A DNA stretch of 64,000 nt, taken from contig JAUICM010000003.1 of assembly GCA_030427885.1 (NCBI GenBank), positions 248,001 through 312,000 of the forward strand, in the 5' to 3' direction. The notes beneath the pieces are model-generated. The model was not told where the DNA came from and searched no databases. It saw only the letters and a program-made list of their open reading frames with translations. Both the position numbers and the translations under genes were made by a program. This document shows positions 62,871 to 64,000 of this stretch, piece after piece (the stretch's first letter is position 1; every line of letters begins with the position of its first letter). The stretch comes from Rhodothermia bacterium. Lineage in GTDB: Bacteria > Bacteroidota > Rhodothermia > Balneolales > Balneolaceae.

Positions 62871-64000
62871 CTATTTTATAAGTGTCATCCTCCTAACAGC
62901 CCTAAAAGAACCGGACTTAAGTTCATAAAAATATACACCTGAAGAAATACTTGATGCGTTAAAATTAACCGTATAGGTCCCTGCTATCTGATTCTTATTT
63001 ACCAGCGTTCGGATCAACCGCCCGGTAATGTCATATACTTTCAGAGTTACAAACTCGTTGTTGGGAACTGTATATGATATTTGTGTACTGGGGTTAAATG
63101 GGTTTGGATAATTCTGGGTTAGCTCAAAATCAGCGGGAATTTCTCCCTCTCCCAAGTCTTCATTACTTACGTTTAATACAACATTAGCAGTATCAACGTA
63201 TGCACGCAGCCATTCTAAGGCAGGTCTGATTTCATTATTGCTTCGAATTAGAAACGCTTCCTGGTCATTTCTCCACAACCCTGGTCTCCAACCCCACAGG
63301 GTTACCCCCATCACTTTGGGGTGTTCCCAAAATATTGGAAACACTCTTTGGTAACGTTGTAACTGTGCCTGATCTGATTGCTCATCAGTTCCAGCAGGAT
63401 TACCATCAAGATCCATTTCTGTAGCTTGTATTGGGAGTCCAGTTGCTCCTAACATATCCAGGGTTCGTTTTATATCACCTGAAGCCGAACCTGTTGAAAA
63501 GGCATGAGATTGAACACCAATAATATCGATCAAGCCCCGGTCTTTAAGATCCTCGATAATATTCAGATACACATTTGTTGCCCCAATATTTCCAACTATT
63601 CCATAATCGTTTATCATTAGTTTTGAATCCGGAAAATATTCCCTTGCCATTTCAAACGCTGTTATGATCCAGTCATGGCCTGTTTCTCCGGTACCACCCA
63701 ACGCTTCAATATAGTTTGCCTGACCACTTTGCCCATCCGGAAGCTGGTGACCATTAGAACCTTCATTTACAACTTCTACGTAATCTAGTTCCGGATATCG
63801 CTCTGCAACTGCAGCAAACCATTCTTCAATTTCCTCGAGCTGCTCTGCTGGCTCCAGATCATTAATCCAACCTGGCTGCTGCCCTCCCCATATTAGAATA
63901 TGAAAACGAATCGGAAAGCCGTTATCCTTGGCCAGGTCATACGCTGCATCCATACCGCCCCAGTTCATTTGGTCTCTGGTGCCTTCTACACTACCCCATT
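62871..64000 (-). CDS. GH10 endo-xylanase with T9SS sorting domain (N-terminus off the right edge)
   Basis: The frame is open to base 64000, where it reads WGSVEGTRDQMNWGG, the GH10 strand-3 segment, so the beginning lies outside. Catalytic residues are the acid/base Glu in DYVEVVNEGS (codon 63762-63764) and the nucleophile Glu in PIQATEMDL (63417-63419); LIWGGQQPGW, GVQSHAF and VTLWGW are other family marks. A T9SS CTD (LTQNYPNPFNPSTQISY...RRMTLIK) ends the protein. The enzyme should hydrolyse beta-1,4-xylan outside the cell. A terminator follows its stop. Confidence 0.93.
   Translation of the reverse strand, partial: WGSVEGTRDQMNWGGMDAAYDLAKDNGFPIRFHILIWGGQQPGWINDLEPAEQLEEIEEWFAAVAERYPELDYVEVVNEGSNGHQLPDGQSGQANYIEALGGTGETGHDWIITAFEMAREYFPDSKLMINDYGIVGNIGATNVYLNIIEDLKDRGLIDIIGVQSHAFSTGSASGDIKRTLDMLGATGLPIQATEMDLDGNPAGTDEQSDQAQLQRYQRVFPIFWEHPKVMGVTLWGWRPGLWRNDQEAFLIRSNNEIRPALEWLRAYVDTANVVLNVSNEDLGEGEIPADFELTQNYPNPFNPSTQISYTVPNNEFVTLKVYDITGRLIRTLVNKNQIAGTYTVNFNASSISSGVYFYELKSGSFRAVRRMTLIK

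Overview
The window reads as a chromosomal segment of a marine-type member of the FCB group, most likely Balneolota/Rhodothermota or a close Bacteroidota relative. The evidence is: two C-terminal type IX secretion (T9SS) sorting domains of the NYPNPFNPxT class, a PorQ homologue, TonB-dependent receptors, an LptD homologue and MlaEFD genes (so a Gram-negative outer membrane), a promoter-like TAnnTTTG box, and a moderately AT-rich composition. I see no prophage, transposase, integrase, rRNA or CRISPR array. Gene density is high and most of the window is core chromosome.

Layout. 1-5069: the start of a DUF58 gene runs off the left edge, then a four-gene operon of outer-membrane porin, SLC13/DASS permease, output-less response regulator and cyclic-nucleotide-domain histidine kinase. 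5191-8767: a probable copper-uptake cluster with a Cys/His-rich exported protein, a Met/His-rich lipoprotein and an OprC-like TonB receptor carrying both the CxxxM and HxM copper-site motifs. 8783-17411 (minus): recQ, carB and carA behind a long leader with two terminators and an Arg-rich upstream ORF, an amidinotransferase-fold enzyme and an SGNH hydrolase. 17556-22812 (plus): ddl, nadK, mdh, an e(P4)-type acid phosphatase lipoprotein and a Gfo/Idh/MocA oxidoreductase. 22844-26017 (minus): NYN/cold-shock protein, flippase, aroQ and HIT protein with 4-nt overlaps. 26078-32863 (plus except one): thioredoxin-fold protein, tRNA-Lys, a minus-strand secreted PLD-SNase-HhH fusion, ftsB-like, ROK kinase and lptD. 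32860-39041 (minus): ribE, ribD, PpiD-like chaperone and mlaD/mlaF/mlaE. 39148-45095 (plus): porQ, K+ channel, aroC, TPR, LysM/RlpA-like, CPBP protease and an ECF sigma factor. 45104-49924 (minus): histidine kinase, clpX, clpP, tig and tRNA-Leu. 50048-51054: cutA facing cysH, which has a structured leader. 51747-64000: a carbohydrate-type locus with an SSS symporter, a SpeE-like membrane protein, a PpiC lipoprotein, a T9SS beta-helix protein, a large TonB receptor and a GH10 xylanase that runs off the right edge.

How it fits together. Envelope biogenesis is the main theme: LptD, MlaEFD, PpiD and PpiC-type chaperones, PorQ, LysM/DPBB and FtsB. The right end looks like secreted xylanase plus surface beta-helix protein plus TonB receptor plus Na+/solute symporter, which would move plant or algal glycan fragments from outside to cytoplasm without a SusD lipoprotein. 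The left end pairs outer-membrane and inner-membrane uptake with a local two-component system.

Points most worth checking are the OprC-like copper cluster, the carAB leader with Arg codons inside a terminator, the multi-hairpin cysH leader, the SusD-less glycan locus with its PpiC/SpeE-like pair, the NYN protein with a degenerate acidic motif, and the CarB that ends before the allosteric domain. No database search was possible, so family names rest on motif recognition by eye.
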